A stretch of 64,000 nucleotides of DNA from Tetrahymena elliotti 4EA (Eukaryota; Ciliophora; Oligohymenophorea; Hymenostomatida; Tetrahymenidae): NCBI GenBank assembly GCA_000231825.2, contig JH720306.1, positions 1,338,199 through 1,402,198 of the forward strand. The letters run 5' to 3'. This document shows positions 42,570-54,607 of the stretch, piece after piece (position 1 is the first letter of the stretch; each line of letters begins with the position of its first letter). A program made the translations under genes and the position numbers. Under the pieces are notes generated by a model, which saw only the letters and a program-made list of their open reading frames with translations, was not told where the DNA came from and searched no databases.

Positions 42570-45500
42570 ATGATAAACTTTAATTTAGCTAAATATATAA
42601 CACTGATAGCAAACTTTTACTTTTTAAATCATCTAGTTTTTGCATAATTGATTAATTAATAGCCATCTTCTTGCTCTAATAATTTTTATGATGGCAGAAT
42701 ATTTTAATGTGTTGTAATAATTAATTGAAATAATGGTATATTTATTTATTTTATGCTTTTAATATCAAGGACACAAATAGCAATATTGTAGATGCAACTG
42801 ATTCAACAATTATTACTTGCTTACCAAAGAATGACTATTTTAAATTAGGGTAGATATGTGCTAAATCTAGTAGTTCAAGTGGAATTACTGCTGATGAAAT
42901 TATACATTATGTAGATACTAATTTTTAATTTAACTTTTAATAATGTAACGCAAATACTAAATCAATAAAGTAAATGAATTTTATTTGATTAGGTTTAAGA
43001 AAACATTTTAATTTTATATTTTAATCAAAAAAGTACAGAATATTGCTTTCCTTAATTGAATGATTTTGGTACAAGTCCACTTGAAAACTATTTTTATTTT
43101 CCTTCAATATTTCAAACAGTTAAAATTGTAGACCTGAATAAAAATAAGTTTTATTCATTATACAATTATATGAATGGAAATAAAGAATCATCTTTTGGTT
43201 ATAAGACAGATAATTCACCCAGTAATGTAACACCTTCTTAATAAGCACATAAATCTGTAGAAACCTAATTTATAAATGCCTATGCTTGCTATAATAATGG
43301 ACAGGATATGCATCCAAAAAGCTGTAATAGTCTTATTAACAAATGCCTGGTTAGAGGTTTTTCTTCAAAATATGATGACTGCATTCTTCTTACTTATATT
43401 CCAAATAAAAATGATAGTACTAAAAATCTTTACAATTATATAAATCCCACTGAAAAAGCATCAAACGCTATTGATACTAATTTGTATGTGATGTTATATG
43501 ATCAAGATGGAGAGTTCATAGATTTTCGTTCTTTGACAACAGAACTATAATTGTGTAGTAAAGGTGTTAATGATGATAATTCATTTAAAACATTTGGTTC
43601 AAGCTTTGACAATAGTTGCTCATTAGACCCAAGTACTATAAAATCTACCTCTAATTTCTTTGAGATCTATACTGCAGATACTAAATCTGCATCAACAACT
43701 AATTAGTTTTCTAAAATCCCAGTTCAAATAACCTATAGCGACCTTTGGGGTAATACCGACACAATTATTACAAACAGATTTTACTTATATGAAAAGGGGT
43801 TTTACGTAAAATAAATATATAAATATGTCTTCAAATAATTATGATCTAATTTATTATAATAGGATACCTATATTTAAGTGGCAACTTCAGTAAATTTAGT
43901 AATTGATGTCTCAGATAAAACTGCTTATTTGAAAATCAATTATAATTTATTGAAAGCTGACAGTAAAGTTACAACACCTGCTAATTTTTCAGTAATTTTA
44001 TAGCAAATAAATCACTCATATATCAATTCTTTTTTTTTTGTTAAGGTATCATATCAAAGCACAGGTAGCTCTATAGATAATTTTTGGTTGACAATTAAAA
44101 TAGTATTTTCTATTTACCTTGTACTCATATTTTTATGGTGTTGTGTCAGATTTTATATTTGGACTTAGTACAATCCTCGTACTGATGGAGTAAGAAAGTT
44201 TTACTTCAAAAATTTAACTATTCAATATCTTTTAATAATAAAAAAGCAATAAAGAATTATGCCAAATTATCCAGCTAAATTTATTTTAAATGCATTTCTT
44301 ATTATGTGCGATTGCTTTGGAGAGGGATTGATGTTCTTCTTGTTTGTTCTAAGTGCAGCTCTCTATATTATTGCAAAAGTAAAATAATCTTTCAAAATAG
44401 GAAAAGATATTAATAGATTAATTGATTAAATTAAAGGCGTCTACTTCTCCAGGTTTTGTGATTCCACCAAAATTCGCTGAGAGTGAAATCTACACATCAT
44501 TTATAATTTGTAGTGCATTTGCCTTTTCTTTAAAACTTATTGCAACATTTAGCTTGATATTAAAATAATCGAATTGTCAGATCTACTTTTTAGATTGGGA
44601 ACCTAAAAAGAAATTTTAGCATAAGGAAGAAGATAAAGGGTAAATAAATTTCATTTTAAAAATTAACGAATTAACACGTATTCATTTTTTTGTATCTAAT
44701 ATCATTTTTTATTGAATTTATTTAGGTAATCAAGTTGGAGAACATTGTTTGTAGCTAACGAATTTAATGAATTGGCAGTTTACAGAATAGTATCAGTAGA
44801 GTGGACTTTATTTTTTATGGCTATGCTTATGAGTGGTGTTGAATGGGAAAATGGAGCGAGCAACACTTTCTCAAGCTCATCTTCATTAGCATCACAGAAT
44901 ATTGGAATAAATATCATTTATAAGTTTTTTATTAATACAGGCCTCTTTTTCTTTATTGGACTAATACAGATTGTTGCAAGAAATTTAATTAAAATTTGGG
45001 TTCCATTCAAAATTTAAGATTTTACTGATTTTTGTTCTGTTTCTAATGTCAGTATATTTATCTTTGATGACTATCTTCATGGCTATTATCTTCATGGATA
45101 ATCCCCTGATAAGTATGCGGAAGGTGACTCTATGTGGTTGATGCAGTGTCTAGGTGATGATGTACCTATAGAATTTTTCACAACAAATAATTACAATAGA
45201 TTTGGTAGATATCCAAATTAATTTAATAATTCTATGATGATGAGATAGCTTTAACAAAATACTGGAGGCTAAATGGGTTATCAAAGTGCTAGAGGCATGG
45301 GAATGATGTAGCAACAGTAACAACCTATGGGAATGGGCATGGGTATGGGTATGGGCATGGGCATGGGAGGTATGCCAGGTTAAATGCCATAAGCTGGAAA
45401 TTTCCCAACACAAAAGATGAAAAGATAAGAAAGAGGTTTGAATAATACAAATGAATAAATCTTTGAATTTTACTTGTCATGGGATTTAAGAGAATAAATT

Positions 45501-46237
45501 GATTATGTAAATTAATAAACAATTAAATATGAAATAAAAATAATTTTCTAAATTTACAAAATAGATGTTTGATATAAGACAAAAATCCATTCAATATCTT
45601 GAAAAGCAAAGAAAGTAATTAGAACTAGCTAAAAAAGCAAAGCAAAATCTGAAGCAACAGAATCCAAAAAATAATGAAATGTAAAAATTTATTTTCATTT
45701 TAGTTGATTTTTTTAAATTTTATTTTTTAATTATTTAGGGAGATGGATGAATAAAAATAATTGAAAAATGTAGAAGAAGTTAAAGAAGTTGACATCAACC
45801 AAAACTATTTTGCAGATATTACAATTGAAAATGGAGAAGAGCTTTTTAAACCTAAAATGGATGGCATTTTTAGAGAAGTTATTAGAAGCATGAATAAAGG
45901 TTCTGGTTAAAATAGTAATATTTTTGAAATGGATTTTACTCAAAGATTCCTCTTGCATTTACCTCCCCCTAATCATGTGGATAGAAGATTTAATTAAAAT
46001 ATGTTTTATGTTGATCGCGACAATATCTTCTCAAGTGTAATCTATTCTGGTTATGAATTTACTTTGCTTTACTTCTACATTACGGTCTATACCTTTGTAG
46101 ATTTAGTATCTGAATCAACATTAGTTGCTGTAATAGTTACTTACGGTCTGGACTATATTTTTAAATACATTAGATAGGAAAGAGGTCAATCTAATATTAG
46201 CAGTAAAGCTGGTATAGATTAGTAATTCTTGATATGA
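42570..46237 (+). CDS. TMEM67: Meckelin (TMEM67/MKS3), ciliary transition-zone receptor-like protein
   Basis: Multi-exon plus-strand gene starting with a signal peptide (IANFYFLNHLVFA, residues ~13-25). The ectodomain has the meckelin Cys pattern, for example Ala-Cys-Tyr-Asn-Asn with a following Cys-Asn-Ser-Leu-x-Asn-x-Cys. Later blocks align in order with human meckelin: a transmembrane segment after 44085; SFIICSAFAFSLKLIA; IYFLDWEPKKK; SWRTLFVANEFNELAVYRI; IGLIQIVARN; FCSVSNVSIFIFDDYLHGYY; and the final IDQQFLI-stop, the conserved meckelin tail. Clear introns include 42714-42769, one after 43809, one after 43995, 44384-44430 and 44638-44724; the junctions at about 42910-42992 are less certain. 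The cytosolic loop carries a Met-Gly repeat (45327-45371). The N-terminal Cys-rich part is shorter than in animals. Predicted at the transition zone of cilia with the MKS module. Confidence 0.93.
45327..45371 (+). repeat. Seven-unit Met-Gly coding repeat in meckelin
   Basis: Seven hexamers ATGGG(A/C/T) in frame give (Met-Gly)7-Gly, flanked by Gln-rich and Met/Gly/Pro-rich sequence. The third base of each hexamer's second codon varies (A,C,T,T,C,C,A), so the repeat is not a fresh DNA slippage tract. The opposite strand reads as a His/Thr-rich ORF, which is an artefact. Confidence 0.9.
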
Positions 46238-47282
46238 GAATAGAACTAAATATCACCAATAAATTTATATATTTCAATTTTGTTTTAAAAAATAGTCTTT
46301 TAAAATAAAATATTTAATAAATTTAAAATTAATTTATTTTGTTTGTTTTATTTTTAGAATTCAAGTAACTTTTTTGAAAGTATCATTTACAATAATCAAA
46401 TCATTATATCCATAAAAAATTAAAACCATTTTTAAAAAAGCAATATTTAATAAAATAAAAAGGTATTTAGAATTTAAACAAAAATAACTTGAACTAATAA
46501 AAATTTTTTTTTATTTGAAAAAATTCCTTAAAAAATTATTATGAGCAATGAATTTAAAAAATTACTCCTCTTTACTTTCTTTAAAAAAGTGATAACTCTA
46601 TAATTTTAAAATTACCATTTTAAAAATACAGATTTAATATTTTATTAATAGTTAATTTCAAACCAATTATTTATTAAAATTCTCTTATTTTAAATCGAAC
46701 AAATACTTTAAGTAAAGTATAAAATATATGAGAGTTTTAAAGAATAAATAAATAATTTAAATATAAAATAAATGTTTTATTTTCAGTGTTAAAAAATACA
46801 ATAAATTCTTTATCGAATTTAAGATTTTAAGACTTTTTTTTGCAACATTCAAATGTCTTTTTTTGCAAAACCAAGAAGCATAATGGTTTGAAATTGAATA
46901 AAAAAATAATTTTTATTAAGATATTATTTGATAAAAATATAAAATGATATAATAATTTATATAAAAAATTTATTGATTTATATCAGATTTGCATTTGTTA
47001 CATTAGAAATTAAAGAACTTATTTTCTTATTTAAAATACTTTTCAACTCTTTGATGAAGTTTCGAAAATCTAAATTAATCTAAAAGTTGATGACCTTACA
47101 TCAATTAAGTTAAGAAAGAATTTTTTTTTGAGTATTTTCTTAGGATTATTAAGTACTTATGATTTGATTACACAATTTATTTTTTAATTGATTTCGTTAA
47201 TAATAATATTTGGAATAATTCGAAATCAAAAACGATTACGAATTTAATTAATTAGTTAGAGCTTTTTTTTAGGATATTAATT
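46238..47282. other. AT-rich intergenic DNA
   Basis: About 85% A+T by eye, in contrast to the higher-G+C block that follows. No feature supported. Confidence 0.55.
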
Positions 47283-48965
47283 ATAAAGTATTTCTTTTCT
47301 TTGTTTTCAGAGTATTTTCAATTCAAATCAATCTCATCAATAATAAAGTGTACCTACTTTTTCTTTGTTCCTGATAAATATATCTGTTTACTTATATTTG
47401 ATAAATTGGTGGTAGAATTCATTTATACTTGAGGTGGCTAATCATTTAATTCTATATTGGCTAAGCTTTGAAAAACAGGATTTTCTTTTTGTAGTGTTTG
47501 TGAGGATTTAATAGTTGGTAACTTTAATATTGAAGGATTTTATTCCTTTTATCTCTTTTATTTAATGTTAGAGACTATTTTATTCATCTCTTTGGCCAAG
47601 TTGAAATTCTTTTAATTTATTTAAAAATATAGGTAGAAGTGAAATTAAATATATCAAATAGTAATTACCATTATTTTTTTTATTCTATCATTATTCTTTT
47701 TGTCTTTTTATGTTAAAGGAGTATTTAGATTCTAAGGCTAAATGTAAGGCTCAACAGACTCACTAAATGTATTTGAGGCTAAACTTCTGCTAGATAATGA
47801 GTTTTAATGCTTACTTTGAGGAGTCAAAAATTAATTTGGTAGAAGCTAGTTTGCTAATTTTTAACTTTAGTTAAAATTTGTACTAGGTATATTCTAAGAT
47901 TTATTAGAAGAATTTTGTATAGATGAAATTAATTTAGTATTCCCTATTTTTTCAGTGCTAAAAATAATTTCTTTATCGTTTCCTGAATCTTAAAAGTATG
48001 CTTTATTTAATTAGTACTTTTTTTCTGGCTATGCTTCTATCGAAGATATATATTTTTTCATGTTTTATTAACTATTCTATTACTAGCTTATATTTCCATA
48101 TGAGTTGCTTGATGCAGCACTATTTCTTTTTTTGTTAAATAAATTGAACTTTATTGCTCTGAAAAACTCCTTTTTCTCATTGCAATCATATATTATTGAT
48201 GTAGAATTTTCATTTTTATAGAATAGCGATTATTGTAGAGGCTTTTTTTGATACTATTAAGTTAAACTTAACTAATTATTTGCTGATGGAGATAAGTATG
48301 GTTTTTGTTAATATACTTACTGCTACTGAAGAGATTTATAAGTATTGTTATAGTAGGCATCACTACTAGGTAACTAAAATATACTATTACTTTTTAAGTT
48401 CACACCACTTTCCTTATTTTTATTTGGTGAATAATTCGGAGTTAAACTCAAACAAAGTTTTTTTTTTGATTTTTTTTTAAGCTGATAAGTATGATCTGTA
48501 TGCTTGCTTAAGTTATAGTCTAAAGACTACTCACTTAAAATAGGGAAATCTGAATTACTGAAATATTATTCTATAGGATCATCAATTTTAACTCTTTATT
48601 CTATATTTGACCTAGGAGAAAACAATTATTAATTAGGTTCAAAGTCTTATAAATCCTTTTTTAAAAATGCGTTATTCTTCATTTTTTATAGAATGTTGAT
48701 ATTAATTATTACATCAAATCAATTATAGTTAAAAAATCAAAAATTATCTTTTTGTTATGAGTTTGATATTAATATCACAATCAATTAGTTAATCACTATG
48801 CTTTTAATTTTACTTTTGGTAAATGTTGGTTTTAACTTATACATTAAATAAGTATACTTTTTTCTTTATCAAATGCATAATTAAACAATTAGAAAGTAAG
48901 TCATATCACAAAAACATTATTCATTCTAATACCTATCTTTGTTATAATTTTAATTTGCATTTTGA
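47283..48965 (+). pseudogene. Coding-like relic of a multi-pass membrane protein with in-frame TGA codons
   Basis: The block has gene-like base composition (about 25-30% G+C in samples against ~13% next door). One frame (codons starting at multiples of 3) reads as a Leu/Phe/Tyr-rich membrane protein with Cys pairs (Cys-Ser-Val-Cys near 47490), hydrophobic segments such as IVITIIFFILSLFFLSFYV (about 47655-47710) and LITMLLILLLVNVGFNLYI (about 48785-48850), and soluble blocks. TGA interrupts the frame at 47430, 47469, 47640, 47817, 48249, 48327, 48483, 48492 and 48963; TGG never occurs in it. No splice pattern I tried removes these TGAs while keeping frame. No start codon or upstream exon was found. 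The simplest reading is a decayed gene of a ciliate membrane-protein family; see findings for the alternative. Confidence 0.4.
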
Positions 48966-49842
48966 TTGACTACCAGATTTAAATTTATCACTCAACAAAC
49001 ATCTTAAGATCAAATAATTTTTTTAATTTTAATAAAAGTAAATAACAACTTTATTCAAAAAAAGAAAAACTTTAAATTTAGATTATTATTTGATCAAAAT
49101 ACAATTTACATTATCTAAGTAATCTTTTTACATTTTTCAATTTAAATCATGAGATTGAATAACTTTTTCAAAATTTTAATTGAAAAAATGGAAAGACAAA
49201 TTTTTCTTAAATTTTTAATTGATATTTAAATTCTTTTGAGCCACTTATAGTTTATCTGATTTAAGTAATTTCATTGCCAATTAATTAATATTTTAATATG
49301 TAAGTATTTTCTATTTTAGCAAAATCTTACTAACTAATTTTGAATAATTATTAGCAAATAAATTAAAATTATATACATTATCTTTATTTTATTTTTAATG
49401 ATAGATTGATAAAGCAATTTTCTTTGTATTTTACTACTATCTTTCTTATTTTAGCTAAATAATACTTATAAATTGTAAACCCCAAATAAAGACTTTAAGC
49501 TTGAAATAAAATATATTGATAATTAATAATTATTTATTTATAAATTCACTAAAAAACCATTAATTCAACTTTTTATGCTTTAAAAGAACGATTATATCAA
49601 TAACCAAGAAACATAGTTTGAGGAATTGAAGTTTTTAAAGTTTTAAAAATATTAAAATGACTGATGAGTGAATACAAAAAAAAATGTTAAAAAAATAAAA
49701 ACTTTTTAATTGGTTAATATATTTTATATATTTACAAACTAACTTAAATTGAAAACAAACCATTTATTTGCATTATTTTATGAAAATTTTATTATTTAAT
49801 AATTCACATTTATTAATTACTCCTTATTGAATAAAGAAGGAT
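48966..49842. other. AT-rich intergenic DNA
   Basis: A+T content rises again after the relic. 3' flank of the minus-strand pyruvate-kinase-like gene. Nothing else supported. Confidence 0.5.
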
Positions 49843-52546
49843 TCATTAAACTTAAACAATTTTTAAATTATTTGTCATTCCAGATAAATTTTCTATTTCT
49901 CCAGAGGTGATTATTACAAAATCACCAGATCTAACATACTTTTAATCTTTTGCATATTCAAGCACCTTTTCTGTAAGTACATTAGTTCCAACTAATGTAT
50001 GGAATACTTTACCAGTAACAGATGATAAATAATTTATATGTCTTGCTACTTTATGATTTGATGTCACAGCTATAATAGGGCATGGAGGTCTAAGTTTGGA
50101 AACCTTAAGAGCTGTGCTACCTGTACTTGTAAAAACCACAATTAAATTGGCCTAGATATTGTAAGCAGCATCTAGAGTACATTTAACTATAGAATTAATT
50201 ACAGATTACTTTGACCATTATATTTAAATGGGGCGTGTTGTGTCATTTAAGTTTTTTAGAATTTATCTAGCTTCTGTTTCCATACAGATACGTGAGAGAG
50301 TCTCAACAGCTTGGATAGGATACATACCATAACTTGTTTCACCACTTAGAATAATAGTATCAACATAATCTGAAACTAGATTGGAGATTTCTCCTACTTC
50401 ACAAGTAGTTGGCAACAATGAAGATACCATAGAATCCAATATATTACAAGATACTAAAACAGGTTTAAGATTTTCATTAGATTTTTAGATTAGCTCTTTT
50501 TACTTAAAGTGAAGCTTTTCAACTGGTATATGTACAGTCAAATAACCTCTTGCTATCAAAACTGCATCAGAAACCTTTAAAATTTCATCATAATTTTAGA
50601 CACCTAAATTTTAAATAATATTAATTTGTTTTTTTGATATTAAAAAGCTTAATTAATTTTACCTTCTAAAGTTTAAATTTTAGCAATAATTTTTGTTTAT
50701 TTTGATTGACAATGTCTTTTAACAACACGGATATCTTCAGCTGTTCTAACATTTGATACACATATACTATCAATATCATGATTTAATGCATTAGTTATAT
50801 CAGTTATATCTTTAGCACTAATAACATTTTCACTAAATTCATCATATTCCTCATCATCAAAATCTTATTCTTCACCATTTGAATATTTCTCATCTGTATA
50901 CTATTAATTTTTACCTAAAGATTTGTTCTTATTTGTCTTGGTGTAAAACAGAGATTCTTTTTCATCTCTGCTTTTGTAGATGAAAATAGGTTTATAGGAT
51001 TTCAACATGCAATCACTATCAACAGTACAAACTATCACATCATATAGCTTTTGATGTGTCGTCTTTTTAATTTATTTTAATTGATCTGCAAAAATATTTC
51101 TAGTGGAAGGTGTTGCATTTGATGACGAATTTATGCTGCTACTTTAGTCAGCAGATACTTGATCTTAATTAATTGTTGAAATAACATGTGTTGAATAAGG
51201 AATCACATTTACAGAATTTCTTGGTATATTATTTTTGAAATTGATTTATTTTATGAGAGTTTCTGACATCCTCTTCTTGGAAGAGCTATCAGCATCTGAA
51301 GCAGAAGAAGTGTTAACGAAATTGTCTGTTCGTTTTTACTATTCAGTCATAGGACGGACAAAATGACTGCCATATCCAAAGTTTTATTATAAAAATTAAA
51401 GAGTTTCGTCACTCTTTTCCTTCTTAACAACTGTTAAACCTACTTAACCATAATCAATTATAAGTTTAGCACCTATACCTATTCTTTTAATCAAATTGTC
51501 ATCATCAACTGAACATATATTTGAATCACCTACTATCTTCTTTTTTATTATTATTCTATACTACTATCCCTATTTTATTAAAATTTTATCTGTTAAAAGA
51601 CATCTTAGATTGATTGTAGATATATCATTGAAGGTTTGAAATAAATTATATTTTAATCTTAAAATAAAAATTATGAAAAAAAACTATTTCATTTTTTATG
51701 CAAAATGATCAAAAATATAATTTATATCTTTTATTTCTATTTTTATATTGTTTTTTTATTTTTATCTCTTACTTTTCTTAGGTAAGTTTCTGGCTATGAT
51801 AGCTACCCTATACGAACAAGACTTCCTTTTAATACACATGTGAGAGGAATGTGAACATTATACTCTTTTTCTAACTGATCTCTCCATTAACATAGTTGAG
51901 ATAAAAACAATCTTTCACAGTATGCCATATTAATCAAAAATGAATTGACACCAGCTAAATAAAGATCTCTAACTTGATCATAAGTTTTGTAATTATTTTA
52001 GTTTATTGTAGCAATAATTTTTGTTCTACGTTTTCTAATAATTTTTTATCTCAAATTCTCATAATATTCACTTTCATATTCTAGCAATTCACCTCTTGAC
52101 TTTACAAAGTTTAAGACTGTTCTCTTTTTATCAGCCAAATGATTTACTTTTTAATGGCTATGATGATGATGGTATGAGCTTTAATTTATCATAATAGGGG
52201 TATGTGTTTCAGTATGAGTAGAATCATCCGACTCATGAAATAATAAAGATTTTCCCTATTGTAATTAATTGGTAAATTAGAGTTGAGGAGTATCTAAAGA
52301 AGGTAGGGTCATAGAATGTTCTGATTTTTAATTGGGAGAGGTCTATGAAGGTTTTTATTGGTTCATGTTTGCATCTTCAGACTAATGATGTAAATTAGCT
52401 TCATAAGAATAATGAAATTATTGGGTATTTTGTTCCTCAGAATGATGGTTATTTGTTTGTTGAAATTATCCATCATTAAATTCCATTCTATCATTATTTA
52501 GATTTTAATCTATGCTAGATGTTTTATGTGGGCTATTAGAACTCAT
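49843..52546 (-). CDS. Divergent pyruvate kinase family protein, probably catalytically dead
   Basis: Minus-strand gene with short introns (for example near 50611-50660 and around 51640-51780). The fold is clearly that of pyruvate kinase: Lys-Ile-Ile-Ala-Thr-Ile near the start of the barrel, VISAKDITDITNALNHDIDS, a Lys-Ile-x-x-x-Glu strand, ILKVSDAVLIARGYL, VDTIILSGETSYGMYPIQAV, and a C-domain with STALKVSKLRPPCPIIAVTS. Key residues are altered. Phe-Arg-Leu-Asn-Phe-Ser-His-Gly is Phe-Leu-Ile-Asn-Met-Ala-Tyr-Cys. Asp-Thr-Lys-Gly-Pro-Glu is Val-Leu-Lys-Gly-Ser-Leu. Lys-Ile-Glu-Asn is Lys-Ile-Gln-Thr, and Ala-Arg-Gly-Asp-Leu-Gly is Ala-Arg-Gly-Tyr-Leu-Thr. K+/Mg2+ ligands and the phosphate-binding Arg are thus gone while the catalytic-region Lys stays. 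It also has a ~155-residue His/Gln/Ser-rich N-terminal extension and a long Ser/Asn/acidic insertion where the B domain sits. The start is ATG 52544-52546. Probably a regulatory pseudoenzyme. Confidence 0.88.
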
Positions 52547-54139
52547 GCTTAGAATACTAAATACTTTGAAAATACTTTGATAAATACTATATAAATCCTA
52601 ATTGTAAATGCTTAATACTGAATATTTTTGTACTATTTTATCTGAACTACTTATAATTTGCTATGTAATTCTACTTGTTTAGACCTAATATTCTATCTTT
52701 TATATCTAGTTACTATGTGAAGATTGAAAATATGTATTTAAAATTTTTTTAATGCAATTGTCGAGTTATTACGTAAAATTAAATTGATTAAATTTCAAAG
52801 CCAATATAAATTAGTTAAATTACACTTCAAATTTGCTTTTATTCTAAATAAATTTCGTATTATTATATTATATCATTAACAAATTCCTTTAAACATCGAT
52901 ATAGTAAACAGTATTAATTTAATCATTTTAATTTTAAAATATTAAAGATAAAATTACTTCATTGCTATTTTTCGCTGGCGATTTATTATTGACATATAAG
53001 AGGTAGAAATTTTAATCAAAAGAAGTCTATTTTAATTGTAAAAAATAAAAAAGATAAATTTTTGATTATTAGACCAAGAAGTAAAGTATGATTGTACGTA
53101 TTATCTATCTATCTTGCTTTGTTTCTAATAATTATTTTAAACAGAATAATCATTCACACTTAATTTTTATTATTAAATAAAAATCAAAAAAATTTATGGA
53201 TTCCTCCTTAGCAAATAAAATCAACAGTAAAATTTTTATTTTACTTTTTTTTTTAAAATTTTTAAAAAAATGAGGCAACAAAAATACTTCAAGATGTATT
53301 TTTATCCATTAAAATCTTCTTCAATTATATATTAATAAAGATCAAAAAACATAATACAAAAAAATCTTAGTTTGTTACTGTGATTTATTTAAATAATTTA
53401 TATAAAAACACAGATCAATTTTAAACGTTAATTTGGTTAATTTGAAGAAGTATTATTAGCTCACCAAAAAATCATTTAAGTCAAAGGTAGTATTTGAAAT
53501 TAATTTTTGAAGATGGCATAGAAATAAAGAATAAACTTGTTTTGGAAAAAAATATTAAAAATAATATTAATGGTTAATTGAAATCTTCAGAATAAATGAT
53601 TGTAAAATAAATATGTAAATTTGTTAAATATCTAAAATTAATGTCTAGAATAGACTAAAAAGCTTTTAATGACAAAATAAAGAAGTGATTTAAAATATGT
53701 TTTCTTTCTTTTTTTGTAGATATAATAAAAAGAAGTCTTGATGTTTCTTTGAACTAAGTTCTTCTTATTTAAAAATTAATCAAAAAGATAATTTGGGTTA
53801 TGAATAAAGAAATTGTGAGAGAGTGAGTGACTACTAGAAAGGAAAGTTAGATTAATATAAAGTAAGGCAAAAAAAATGCACTACTTTTAAAAATTTCGGA
53901 AGTGATGCATTAAATTAATTTTTACTATAAAAAATTGAATGCACAATAGAGATTGGCTTAGATTGTTTGTTTTTCTTTTGAATTTGTAAGAAGAAGATTA
54001 AAGAATTATAAAGAAAAATTAATAAATTTCATAATTCTTTTGTTAAAGGAAGAGGAAAAAGATTAATAATATTTATTGTTTTAGAGCCATTTTAATTTTA
54101 GTTTAAAACTATCCTATTAGCTTTAGAAATCACCAGAAA
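52547..54139. other. AT-rich intergenic DNA
   Basis: Extremely A+T rich upstream region of the pyruvate-kinase-like gene. No coding-like segment or RNA recognized. Confidence 0.5.
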
Positions 54140-54607
54140 ATGATGTTTTAAAATAATGTCATTCCGAAAGAAATATATCTGAATAATAATAATTAGAATA
54201 TTTCTCACTTTACAACCACTGATCCAACATCCAACCATTATCCTGAATTCGCCTAATAACTTTAGGTAAACTCTTATTATTTTTAATAAATTTTCTCTTC
54301 TGTCTTCTGATAGAAACTAACTTTCCAAAAGTCATAAAACTCAAAACAAAAATGGCATTTTCTCACACATAAATTCGTAATACCCTTCTTGCTATATGTT
54401 TTAATTATTTTGCAGCTCCTAAAGTAGAGTTTAAGTTTTTGGCAAGTAGAATATCCAATAGATCTGAAATCTTTTTTTTTCCCTTCCTATCTATAAATTT
54501 TAGAAAGCAAGAAGAAATTAAGAGGGTAAAAAATATTAAAAGAACTATATTTGATTATTTTGAATGGATAAATTATATCCTAATATTTTCCTTTGAATAA
54601 TACATGA
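54140..54607 (+). CDS. Possible small two-exon gene
   Basis: The 42-cod first exon (54140-54265) has coding-like composition (Asn-Ile-Ser-His-Phe-Thr-Thr-Thr-Asp-Pro, then Tyr-Pro-Glu-Phe-Ala-Gln-Gln). It ends at a good donor, TTTAG|GTAAACTC. A 48-nt intron (54266-54313, ending TGATAG) would join it in frame to an open stretch closing with TGA at 54605-54607, about 139 residues in all. A second reading frame after the intron is also open and another intron (GTAATACCC...TTTTGCAG) is possible, so only the first exon is reasonably supported. It might be an upstream exon of an unrecognized gene; no family was recognized. Confidence 0.33.

Noticed and set aside
45150..45522. Minus-strand ORFs rich in His/Thr or Pro/Tyr/Cys repeats
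   Set aside because: They are the antisense of the Met-Gly repeat and neighbouring exons of meckelin; the plus strand has the conserved protein.
47283..48965. Nuclear copy of mitochondrial DNA, where TGA means Trp
   Set aside because: The same frame is full of in-frame TAA and TAG, which would be stops in the mitochondrial code, and no mitochondrial protein is recognizable.
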